Shown here: positions 1-6,949 of the stretch, piece after piece
Layout of the letters: every line of letters starts with the position of its first letter
How positions within the stretch are numbered: the stretch's first letter is position 1
IMG/VR virus record: IMGVR_UViG_3300017971_000816
Location: 1-21,876 of that record
Strand: one strand, 5' to 3'
Source of the DNA: a virus
Length of the DNA: 21,876 nucleotides
The notes under the pieces: generated by a model
Told to the model about the DNA's origin: nothing
Databases searched by the model: none
What the model saw: only the letters and a program-made list of their open reading frames with translations
Position numbers and translations under genes: made by a program

Positions 1-2817
1 ATCCTTGATTTCCTTAGAATCCCCGTGTGATTTAACGTATCCAGTATTCACATAATACACGGTGCTATCCAATTCGGGTTCTGGTGGCATGTAATTAATG
101 ATTAACTTCATCTTGTCATCGGGACTCAATTTGCTTTCATCACCCTCATACCCAATATCGAGTTTGTGTTTTTCGAAAAGTTCCACGGCTTTTTCCTGAC
201 GTTCTTGTATCAGAAGTTCCATATGTGCTTGCATGGCTTTCTGTCTTCCGTTTTTATCAGTGCCTCTGTTCTTATATGCTTTCAGAGTCTGTTTGACTTT
301 GGATTTACTTGCGATTTTCTTCAAGGGAATCTGCATGTATCGAATATCTTCGACATAATCATAATAATAATCAACGAATTCCTTACCCTTACCCTGAAGA
401 ATTAATTTCAATCCCTTATCAATGAATTCCTCGATGTATTCTGGAAGTGCCTTGGATTTGATACTGTTACCCGTTAACTTAATCTTTTCCTTCATATCAC
501 CAGTTTTCTTGTCTTTAACCAATGACATTGTGGCATAATTAATTCTGGAAAGATTAAAACATGACACGCTCTCACCGTCATCATCAACAGCCATATAGGG
601 TTTCGGCATTTCGGTGTCATTAAATAATTCTATAAGTGCCTGAATACCAGATTTACCACCGTATTGCCACATGCGTTCGTTTTCAATTTCTTCGGGTTCT
701 GTGGTTATTTTACCATCAGGACTAACCCTGATATTCGTGACATCGGGAATCTGGAAGTTCACACCATCAGTTACACAAAGCAATGGTGTGCATCCGAATT
801 GCGAGAACCAATATATTGCGTGTCTGAGTTCAATACGTCCTACGGATGTGATTCTGGCAGCACAAACATTATCTGACCAGTTAAAACTGATATCTGAACC
901 CAGAGCACCGAAAAGCGAGTTATTCAAAATCTTAATAGGTAACTGCTTAACCTTAAACATTGAGATATCCTGTGGTTTAAGAGTACCTGCTTTGAATTTC
1001 TCGTAGGCTTCGGGGTCGATTTGCTGTAAGAGACCGATTTCCTCATTATCGAGTTCGAGTTCAGCACCCATTTTCTTATAGATATTACGAGTTGTGGTCA
1101 TATACAATAACATCCTTTTCATGACACCAGTAATATCGAATATCGGGAATACGTCATGGGTTAATTGAATCATGGGATAAAGACTGGCGTAGTCAATCTT
1201 AATCAGTCTCTCGGTATAGCCTTTTTTGAATGTTCTGGCGAGACCGCCACCGAAATTCTCCTTGACATCGGGAATCGGGATAGCAAGGTCGTTTTCATAA
1301 CTCCATGTGGTAAGAAGTAAGTTCCAGATACTCGCAGTACCCATAGTACAGATTCTCTGATAAGTTGTCGGTACGATTTTGGCAAGCATAAACGATGACT
1401 GGTTGTAGAGTTCATCTACTTGCTCGGTCTCATAAAGGTCATCGAGAAGATATTGATTTACAAGTTTTCTACCACCAATAAACTTATCGAGTTTTTTCTC
1501 CACGGCATTTTCACGATACCATCCCACAAATCCCTGACTGGTATCGAGATATTTTTTCCTTAACACATTATATTGGGTATCAGTTATTCTCTCACGATTT
1601 GCTTGTAATTTATAGAGATTTCTACCGACTTCCTGATATTCTTCAGGTAATTGTAGATACTGGTTTTTGTCGTTAATTAAAAATATTTTGTTTTCCTTAT
1701 ATATTTTACCGATAGCATTATCCTCACCCTTGATATAGGTTCTGTTTGGTCTTGCGAGTTTTTCGAATTTAGCAACGTATTTCAAATTGGTCTGCTTCAA
1801 ATCGGTATTCACGGCAGCAGTTCGCTTGGCAGCATGAAGTGTATCAATGATGGAATAACCCCACATCTCAGTTGCCGTGTACTTATCACTGGTGTTACCA
1901 TATTTGACACTGGTATTACCACGTCTTCTCAAAGGTATGTTTTCTTTAAGTCCTTGAGGTAAATCAGCGAGATTCATTTTAAGTATCTTGGCACGACCTA
2001 AAATAAAATCAAAGTCGAATTCCTCGGAGTTATGCCCTGCAATAACTGCGGGTCTGATGTAATCAACAAGATTGAAAAAATCCTGTATTAGTTTGATTTC
2101 GGCTTCATCATCATCACGTTTTTCGGCTTCCAATATGGTTTCAAACCCCCTATTATCTCTAACACCAATCGAAAACATTCTGTGAATCTGATATCTAAGA
2201 CCTTCGGTCTCGATGTCGAACGTCAGGCGATGAACTTCCTTATATTGTTCATATCCCTTGTAGAGTCTTGACTGTGTTGAGATAAAGAATTGTTCCGTGA
2301 GTCTTGGAGCGTAAAACAGGTGTCTGTTTTTATATATGATTTTATTATTGTGGTCTCTAACAAGCTGACCTTCTTCATCATAGAGCTTTTCAAAAGGGTC
2401 GATACCACCGTCTTTAAGAAAATTTGTTATATCGTCACTGGATTTCGTACTACTGATTTTATAACAATAACCATCGACAAGTCTCTGCTGATTTCCTGTT
2501 TTGAGCTTCGTTACCTTAACACCGTATTTTATTTTTTTGCTTTCAATATATTCATCGGTTTTACCCGCATAAAGAAAAACTCCGTGTTTTTCCAAATCTT
2601 TCATATATTGAAAGGGTCTGTACCTGATTTTCTCGATTCTCGGTGGTTTATTGGGTTCATGTATAACGCATTCCGCAATATCTGTTCTTCTATCGGTTTC
2701 TACGTTTACTATATATTTGAACTCATCATTATAGCCTTCGAGAAAACCCTTAATTTCTCCTAAGACCCTATGCTTGTCCATTTCGGTTTTATGTCCAGTT
2801 TTTTTGTTATTGCTCAT
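1..2817 (-). CDS. Family B DNA polymerase with 3'-5' exonuclease domain (partial, C-terminus outside window)
   Basis: Replicative DNA polymerase of the phage, with proofreading. The start codon is at 2815-2817, and the frame stays open for 939 codons to the left edge, so the C-terminus is missing. Exonuclease motifs are visible in order: Exo I F-D-I-E-T-E (Asp about residue 201), Exo II H-N-S-E-E-F-D (Asn about 263) and Exo III Y-S-I-I-D (Asp about 325). Polymerase motifs follow: motif A D-Y-A-S-L-Y-P (Asp 542), motif B K-I-L-N-N-S-L-F-G (Lys 629) and motif C C-V-T-D-G (Asp 684). The first Asp of the usual D-T-D in motif C is Val here, while the second, the main metal ligand in family B enzymes, is kept. 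The start overlaps the last 11 bases of the upstream helicase gene (ATGAGCAATAA), which suggests coupled translation. Cysteine content is ordinary, unlike the tail genes. The family call is firm; whether priming is by RNA or protein cannot be read from this part. Confidence 0.95.
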   Translation of the reverse strand, partial: MSNNKKTGHKTEMDKHRVLGEIKGFLEGYNDEFKYIVNVETDRRTDIAECVIHEPNKPPRIEKIRYRPFQYMKDLEKHGVFLYAGKTDEYIESKKIKYGVKVTKLKTGNQQRLVDGYCYKISSTKSSDDITNFLKDGGIDPFEKLYDEEGQLVRDHNNKIIYKNRHLFYAPRLTEQFFISTQSRLYKGYEQYKEVHRLTFDIETEGLRYQIHRMFSIGVRDNRGFETILEAEKRDDDEAEIKLIQDFFNLVDYIRPAVIAGHNSEEFDFDFILGRAKILKMNLADLPQGLKENIPLRRRGNTSVKYGNTSDKYTATEMWGYSIIDTLHAAKRTAAVNTDLKQTNLKYVAKFEKLARPNRTYIKGEDNAIGKIYKENKIFLINDKNQYLQLPEEYQEVGRNLYKLQANRERITDTQYNVLRKKYLDTSQGFVGWYRENAVEKKLDKFIGGRKLVNQYLLDDLYETEQVDELYNQSSFMLAKIVPTTYQRICTMGTASIWNLLLTTWSYENDLAIPIPDVKENFGGGLARTFKKGYTERLIKIDYASLYPMIQLTHDVFPIFDITGVMKRMLLYMTTTRNIYKKMGAELELDNEEIGLLQQIDPEAYEKFKAGTLKPQDISMFKVKQLPIKILNNSLFGALGSDISFNWSDNVCAARITSVGRIELRHAIYWFSQFGCTPLLCVTDGVNFQIPDVTNIRVSPDGKITTEPEEIENERMWQYGGKSGIQALIELFNDTEMPKPYMAVDDDGESVSCFNLSRINYATMSLVKDKKTGDMKEKIKLTGNSIKSKALPEYIEEFIDKGLKLILQGKGKEFVDYYYDYVEDIRYMQIPLKKIASKSKVKQTLKAYKNRGTDKNGRQKAMQAHMELLIQERQEKAVELFEKHKLDIGYEGDESKLSPDDKMKLIINYMPPEPELDSTVYYVNTGYVKSHGDSKEIKD

Positions 2818-4624
2818 TTTCTTCTATTGTATTTTTTCCGTGTTTTTTCTTAATTTTCTCTATTACCTCACCCAATACCGATTCACTTACATCTGATTCA
2901 TAATCTTCGTTGTCAATTACCTTGACGATTTCCTTTCTCTTGCTTTCGATTGCTGAAAACACGTAATCATCGATGGTGTCGGGAAATACCAGTACATAAA
3001 TATTGACAGCGTTTTTCTGACCGATACGATGTAAACGGTCACTAACTTGGTCATATTCCCCAACCGAATATGGCAAAGTTACAATAAATAATTTACTTGC
3101 AGCAGTTAAAGTCAAGCCATAATTACATGTTTGTATGCTTCCCAGAAATGCTCGGACTTCGGAATTCTTATCCTGAAATTTTTCAACGATATGCGCACGT
3201 TCTTCAACGTCTTGGTCACCAGTGTGTAACGCAGCAACATCTCCGAGTTTTTTATGGAGTTCATAAAGACTGTCTTTAAAATAATCCACAATCACGGCTT
3301 TTTCACCCGCATCAAAAACATTCTCAACTAATTCAATGATATGTTTTACCTTTACTTGAGCAAGATATTGTCTCAAGCGAATCATTATTGTCAGGGGATT
3401 ACCGTTGGGGTGCTCGACAAATTCATTAGCGACCCCTGCTTCGATTTCCTCATAAAGCCGTTGCTCGTCATCCGTCATCTCCAAAATAATGCGTTGATAG
3501 GTTTTATCGGGAAGGTCTTTAAGTGCATCGATTTTACGCTTTCTATGGGTATATGGTGCGATTTTATGATAGAGTTCTTCGAGTTTCTGTTCTGCTGTAT
3601 TGGTTTGATATCCCCATCCCGCATCAGCATCATAAGTCATTCCACAATAGTATTCCTGAAAATAGGTTTTAGTTGGGAATTCCAGTGGTGATATTTGATT
3701 TAATACGGTATAGAGTTCGTATGCACGATTTGGTGCAGGTGTTCCTGATAAGAAAATCTTACTTATCTTCTCGCCTCTGAATCTGTTTTTCTTAAAAGTT
3801 CTATCGAAATTCTTATACGTGTTGGATTTGGTGTTTTTGAGTTTCTGACTTTCATCACAAATTACCGCATCTATTTTATCAATATCCAAATTATCCCATT
3901 TTTTCTTGAATTTCTTTACGTCACTGGGATTAAAATAATCGTAATTAACGATGATATACTTGGCATCCTGAATTCCACAATCGTTTTTTCTCCAATTTAC
4001 AATATGTGCGGTGCTATTTGTAAATTTCTTGACTTCACCATAAAAATTGAACTTCAGGGAGTTCGGTGTTATGACCACGACTTTCTCAAAGCCGTTCATT
4101 TCAACATATAGAATTGCACTGAGAGTTTTCCCTAATCCCATCTCGTGACTAATTAAAGTATTACGTGTGACATTCATAAACATTGATGACACGATTTGAT
4201 GCGGGTAGAGTTTCACGCCTTCCTTAAGTAAAGCATGGAGTTTCTCACTATATTTCTCGTAATCGTCTTCGAGTTCTTGTTTGAATTTAACCCAATGTTC
4301 TTTCTTGACATTGAGTTGGGCGATAAACTTACGCTTCTCGGCTTCAGCAATTTCGACTTCCTTGATTTGATTAATGAAAATCTTACGACTGTCTTCATTA
4401 CCGAAATCAAAATGAATCTTTGTTGATTTCCTGAAGGTCTTAATTAATGCCAGAAGAGATTCAGTACTGATTTCCCAACACATCATACCCCGATTCCATT
4501 TACGGGTTTCACGAGGAAGTGCTTTGATGCGATTAATTAATTGGTCATTAATGGGAAACTTGACGTAATACCATTTCGTCTTTCTGACTCTTTCGCAATG
4601 TACAATAAAAACTTGTCTTTGCAT
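2807..4624 (-). CDS. SNF2-family helicase/ATPase with HARP-like N-terminus
   Basis: ATP-dependent DNA translocase or annealing helicase of superfamily 2. The 605-aa protein shows Walker A E-M-G-L-G-K-T (residues 161-167), motif II D-E-S-Q (257-260, replacing DEAH), motif III S-G-T-P-A-P-N (293-299) and a hallmark SNF2 motif VI, D-R-L-H-R-I-G-Q (529-536). The N-terminal 80 residues (K-F-P-I-N-D-Q-L-I, then I-K-A-L-P, then W-N-R-G and C-W-E-I) resemble the HARP domain of SMARCAL1-type annealing helicases. That match is by eye and less certain than the helicase core. A lysine/glutamate-rich helical stretch (about 85-135) links the two parts. It is the first gene after the Bacteroidota-type promoter at 4642-4672, with a predicted leader of only about a dozen bases. 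Its end overlaps the DNA polymerase start, so the two are probably made and used together, for example in fork restart or recombination-dependent replication. The role is inferred from family and context. Confidence 0.92.
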   Translation of the reverse strand: MQRQVFIVHCERVRKTKWYYVKFPINDQLINRIKALPRETRKWNRGMMCWEISTESLLALIKTFRKSTKIHFDFGNEDSRKIFINQIKEVEIAEAEKRKFIAQLNVKKEHWVKFKQELEDDYEKYSEKLHALLKEGVKLYPHQIVSSMFMNVTRNTLISHEMGLGKTLSAILYVEMNGFEKVVVITPNSLKFNFYGEVKKFTNSTAHIVNWRKNDCGIQDAKYIIVNYDYFNPSDVKKFKKKWDNLDIDKIDAVICDESQKLKNTKSNTYKNFDRTFKKNRFRGEKISKIFLSGTPAPNRAYELYTVLNQISPLEFPTKTYFQEYYCGMTYDADAGWGYQTNTAEQKLEELYHKIAPYTHRKRKIDALKDLPDKTYQRIILEMTDDEQRLYEEIEAGVANEFVEHPNGNPLTIMIRLRQYLAQVKVKHIIELVENVFDAGEKAVIVDYFKDSLYELHKKLGDVAALHTGDQDVEERAHIVEKFQDKNSEVRAFLGSIQTCNYGLTLTAASKLFIVTLPYSVGEYDQVSDRLHRIGQKNAVNIYVLVFPDTIDDYVFSAIESKRKEIVKVIDNEDYESDVSESVLGEVIEKIKKKHGKNTIEENEQ

Positions 4625-4641
4625 AATTACAGTATATCATG

Positions 4642-4672
4642 CAAATATAACGAAAAAAATATAAATATCAAT
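4642..4672 (-). promoter_or_regulatory. Bacteroidota-type sigma promoter for the helicase-polymerase pair
   Basis: On the minus strand the gap between the tail block and the helicase reads ATTG, a 19-base A/T-rich spacer, then TATATTTG. The Bacteroidota primary sigma factor consensus is TTTG at -33 and TAnnTTTG at -7, so this matches three of four bases at -33 and all fixed bases at -7 with a normal spacing. Transcription would start near 4634-4637, leaving a very short leader before the ATG at 4624. It sits exactly where the tail genes end and the replication genes begin. It suggests that host RNA polymerase reads the replication genes and is the main evidence for the host phylum. Confidence 0.72.
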
Positions 4673-4683
4673 AATTTATGGTA

Positions 4684-5076
4684 TTAAGTTGGTCTTGGTA
4701 CAACATAATAAACTGGAACAACTGTGATATCCTGTGGATTCGGGTGGTCTACAGGGAAACAGGTTTGAGTTCCAATAGGTATGTAATACCATGTGGTTCT
4801 ACTGGTAATGTCCTGATAATTTGGATGTGTGGATGGTATGTATGTGGTTATACCAGTAGGAACAGCATAGAAAATCGGGTTATCTGATATATCGTTGGGA
4901 TTTGGGTGGTCTTGTGGAAAATAAGTTGTTGTGCCAGTGGGAATAACATACCATTCGGTTCTCGATGTTATATCGGAACAATTCGGATGGTCTTCAGCAA
5001 AACAGGTTTGAGTTCCAACTGGAACACAGTAATACGTGAAGCTATCCGTAATGTCTTGTGTACTGGCATTACTCAT
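4684..5076 (-). CDS. 27-residue tandem-repeat protein (DHPN repeats), function unknown
   Basis: I do not recognise this 130-aa protein. Nearly all of it is a tandem repeat with an exact 27-residue period: H-P-N begins at residues 30, 57, 84 and 111. The unit reads roughly x-D-I-T-x-x-x-x-W/F-Y-x-[IV]-P-x-G-T-x-T-x-F-P-x-D-H-P-N-x. Copies alternate: units 1 and 3 carry D-I-T-S-R-T-x-W, while the others have D-I-[ST] followed by a Pro- or Phe-containing variant, so the higher-order period is 54. There is no signal peptide or membrane segment. The regular strand-turn pattern suggests a small beta-repeat structure. It is the last gene of the tail block, 11 bases after the BppU-N-like gene and just before the replication promoter, so a small virion or appendage protein is the best guess from position. 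Four cysteines sit in equivalent repeat positions. The leader contains TATAAATA about 12 bases before the ATG. Confidence 0.85.
   Translation of the reverse strand: MSNASTQDITDSFTYYCVPVGTQTCFAEDHPNCSDITSRTEWYVIPTGTTTYFPQDHPNPNDISDNPIFYAVPTGITTYIPSTHPNYQDITSRTTWYYIPIGTQTCFPVDHPNPQDITVVPVYYVVPRPT
4687..5058 (-). repeat. 81-bp coding tandem repeat (27 aa), about 4.5 copies
   Basis: Coding repeat within the 130-aa protein. The invariant H-P-N triplet recurs every 27 codons four times, and the D-I-T/S step recurs five times. A and B copy types alternate. The last copy is cut short after P-V-Y-Y-V-V-P. The copies are diverged at the DNA level, so this is an old duplication rather than a recent slippage array. 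Confidence 0.85.
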
Positions 5077-5087
5077 TTCGTTTTTAT

Positions 5088-5504
5088 TTATACCACAGTC
5101 GTCTTGGTTAGACTGTCACTGATTTGAATATTAATTAATTTTTCCGTGGGTAACGTGATTTTACCACAATTCCCTTCTCCAAGAAAATCGAGTTTAAATT
5201 CACCAAGATACCTACCCGCTTTACTGGTTTGAGGTAATTTGAATCTGTATTTCAATGTATAACGTTCTTCATCTGGTTGTGCTGCTCTATCGTTACTAAT
5301 CACAAGGTCAGCAGCAACATTGGCAATACGATATCTACCCGTATCGGCTTCCATCATGGAAAACGTGACCGCCACATTCTCCAGCATTTCCTCGGTAATA
5401 TCATATTGTTCCCTAAGATGTTGCGTTAATGGCAACTTTAACTCAGGCAAAGTGCTGTCCTTCTTAATAAAGAAGTTATTCATATGAAATGTACTGTAAT
5501 CCAT
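5088..5504 (-). CDS. BppU N-terminal-domain-like baseplate/appendage protein
   Basis: A 138-aa protein that resembles the N-terminal domain of the lactococcal baseplate upper protein BppU, a beta-sandwich used to attach receptor-binding proteins to a baseplate. Cues are the opening F-F-I-K-K-D-S-T-L-P-E-L-K-L-P-L (residues 11-26), the step Y-D-I-T-E-E-M-L-E-N-V-A-V-T-F-S-M-M (34-51), a late K-A-G-R-Y-L-G-E-F strand and a closing basic/aliphatic strand. BppU N-terminal domains are about this size, so the protein may be just this domain without a fused tip. The start ATG shares one base with the TAA stop of the membrane-protein gene (TAATG), which favours M1 over the internal Met at residue 8. 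The homology is by pattern, not by search. Confidence 0.55.
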   Translation of the reverse strand: MDYSTFHMNNFFIKKDSTLPELKLPLTQHLREQYDITEEMLENVAVTFSMMEADTGRYRIANVAADLVISNDRAAQPDEERYTLKYRFKLPQTSKAGRYLGEFKLDFLGEGNCGKITLPTEKLINIQISDSLTKTTVV

Positions 5505-5911
5505 TATCCTATTTCTTCATCGGCTTTGTCGCCAGCAATTATTCTTTCGGCTTCCATTAGCTTTTCACGGTCTGCACGTACTTGTTTAATTCGTTTCTTG
5601 GCTTTAGCACCGACTCCATCACCCAGTAAACCAAGCATAATGGCTTCGAAATACGTGAATTCGTGTCCAACGAATTCAACATAGAATCTGAAAAACACGT
5701 AAGTCGTGAGAAACGTAACAAGATATCTACGCCAGTTATCCTTGAACCAGAATCTCCATTTCCATTTTTTAGGGGTGTGAGTGCTTAATTTATCTCTTTC
5801 ACTGGCTTCATTTAATCCGTAGATAATATACCCAATAATGAAAAACCACGCAAACCCAAAAATCTGAATCCACGTATATGCTCCAAATATTACTTCAAGA
5901 ATCTCATTCAT
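5504..5911 (-). CDS. Small membrane protein with two hydrophobic helices; possible holin
   Basis: A 135-aa protein with a strongly hydrophobic segment at residues 17-33 (I-F-G-F-A-W-F-F-I-I-G-Y-I-I-Y-G-L) and a second at about 63-82 (Y-L-V-T-F-L-T-T-Y-V-F-F). Between them is a Trp/Lys-rich loop (K-K-W-K-W-R-F-W-F-K). A third, weakly hydrophobic Gly/Ala stretch at 87-103 is followed by a highly charged C-terminal tail (K-K-R-I-K-Q-V-R-A-D-R-E-K). Two helices plus a charged cytoplasmic tail in a phage late region fit a holin or other inner-membrane phage protein. No endolysin lies nearby in the window, so the lysis role is only a possibility. It begins 26 bases after the preceding gene, and a GTATTTATAA element lies in that gap. 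Confidence 0.7.
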   Translation of the reverse strand: MNEILEVIFGAYTWIQIFGFAWFFIIGYIIYGLNEASERDKLSTHTPKKWKWRFWFKDNWRRYLVTFLTTYVFFRFYVEFVGHEFTYFEAIMLGLLGDGVGAKAKKRIKQVRADREKLMEAERIIAGDKADEEIG

Positions 5912-5925
5912 CGTTTTCTGTTTTT

Positions 5926-5935
5926 TTATAAATAC
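5926..5935 (-). promoter_or_regulatory. GTATTTATAA element before the membrane-protein gene
   Basis: Read on the minus strand, GTATTTATAA starts 24 bases before the ATG at 5911 and two bases after the TAA stop of the 85-aa gene. Near-identical elements precede two other genes at 22-23 bases. It could be a phage-specific promoter or an mRNA processing or translation signal; which one cannot be decided from sequence. Confidence 0.35.
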
Positions 5936-5937
5936 TA

Positions 5938-6195
5938 TTATCTGTCTCGTTTTCCGTGAATCTTTTCTTTATTCGGTACGATTTTATTGAACTTACTCGT
6001 CATTTCAAAATCATAATTCCTGTCCATACGCATTTTATATGACTTGCCATTTGATGTGATGAAAATATGCTGGATTATCGGGTCGTAATTAAGTTCTTCA
6101 ATAACCATTGCATTTCCCTCATCATCATAAATCGTCATCCCAATCATAAGATTACGAAATAATATCTCCAAAAAATTTGTTTCCTGTTTTGCCAT
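5938..6195 (-). CDS. Small hypothetical protein, 85 aa
   Basis: I do not recognise it. The N-terminal 20 residues are moderately hydrophobic (F-L-E-I-L-F-R-N-L-M-I-G-M-T-I-Y). The middle reads as alternating beta strands (A-M-V-I-E-E-L, then I-I-Q-H-I-F-I-T-S-N-G-K-S-Y-K-M), and the C-terminus is lysine-rich and positively charged (P-N-K-E-K-I-H-G-K-R-D-R). It overlaps the 246-aa gene by one base (TAATG), which supports it as a real, coupled gene. No cysteine and no clear membrane helix. Confidence 0.7.
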   Translation of the reverse strand: MAKQETNFLEILFRNLMIGMTIYDDEGNAMVIEELNYDPIIQHIFITSNGKSYKMRMDRNYDFEMTSKFNKIVPNKEKIHGKRDR

Positions 6196-6935
6196 TATAC
6201 TATATCTGCTTCAATATCATCATATTTATCATAAATACCACAAATCAATACTTTGGTAAGAGCTTCTTTGAAGTCTTGCCATGTGCCTTGCAATAAAGCG
6301 TAACCATTTTCTTCAAGACCTTGACCAGTAAAACCATTCTTTGACCAAACATAATCATCAAGACCGTCTTGATTATCATTATAATCAATCCCAAGAATAC
6401 CCACCTCAATATAGAGGTCAACGAGATTCTTCACCGTGTTGAAGAGGTCTTCACCATCTGCACGACTAATATACATCAACACCGTGAATTTTGCGTAGTT
6501 CCAACGTGAGGTATATGCTTTAATGTTTTTTAAGTGATGTCTATGCCATTCTCTAAGCACATACCCCTGTGCTTGTGCCTGTGACATCCCCTTCACCGTC
6601 ATTAAATATATTATACAGTCCATTACATTACCATATGAAAAATATTTAATCGCAAGGTCTTTCTCGGTATTTGTAAGACCAGTCCACCCGATGATTTCAC
6701 ACATTTCTTTGATTTGAAACTTAACAACACTGTAGTCATTAGCGATATTCAATGCGAAACTATCCCAGTTTTCAATCGTATCGATTTCCGTATACCCGCT
6801 TGGCACGGTATCACCCGATAAGATTATTTTAAATGGCGGGTTTCCATTTAAATCATCTTGATTCCATGTACCAATATCTACACCGACCGTTTGTCCACTA
6901 ATTTGATATGCTAATAAATGTTTTTTTGTGTTCAT
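6195..6935 (-). CDS. Hypothetical phage protein, 246 aa
   Basis: No family recognised. The first 60 residues look like a beta-rich, mildly acidic domain with a P-S-G-Y-T-E-I turn. The rest looks largely alpha-helical with many aromatic residues (for example Q-A-Q-A-Q-G-Y-V-L-R-E-W-H-R-H-H, residues about 120-135, and a helix around L-F-N-T-V-K-N-L-V-D-L-Y-I-E). The C-terminus is acidic (Y-D-D-I-E-A-D-I-V). It follows the 417-aa fibre gene by a 14-base gap and overlaps the 85-aa gene, so it belongs to the same transcript. A fold unlike its fibre neighbours suggests an assembly or accessory role, which is only inference. There is no signal peptide. Confidence 0.8.
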   Translation of the reverse strand: MNTKKHLLAYQISGQTVGVDIGTWNQDDLNGNPPFKIILSGDTVPSGYTEIDTIENWDSFALNIANDYSVVKFQIKEMCEIIGWTGLTNTEKDLAIKYFSYGNVMDCIIYLMTVKGMSQAQAQGYVLREWHRHHLKNIKAYTSRWNYAKFTVLMYISRADGEDLFNTVKNLVDLYIEVGILGIDYNDNQDGLDDYVWSKNGFTGQGLEENGYALLQGTWQDFKEALTKVLICGIYDKYDDIEADIV

Positions 6936-6949
6936 CTCATTTTATTTTA

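Noticed and set aside
166-1006. Several plus-strand open frames of 70-111 codons
   Set aside because: They lie antisense to the family B polymerase, whose motifs run in the minus frame. They have no recognisable domain and low-complexity Phe/Ile-rich content.
2290-2763. 157-codon plus-strand frame that looks hydrophobic and membrane-like
   Set aside because: It is the complement of the polymerase N-terminus. The hydrophobicity comes from antisense reading of Lys/Glu-rich codons, and no promoter or leader precedes it.
4687-5058. 81-bp repeats as a possible CRISPR array or origin iterons
   Set aside because: The repeats are continuous, have no spacers, are diverged in DNA but conserved in protein, and lie in a well-formed gene.
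5079-5092. TATAAATA before the 130-aa gene as a T4-type late promoter
   Set aside because: A single match in the correct orientation in A/T-rich DNA; the same core elsewhere in the window points the wrong way for the genes it precedes, so the evidence is too thin.
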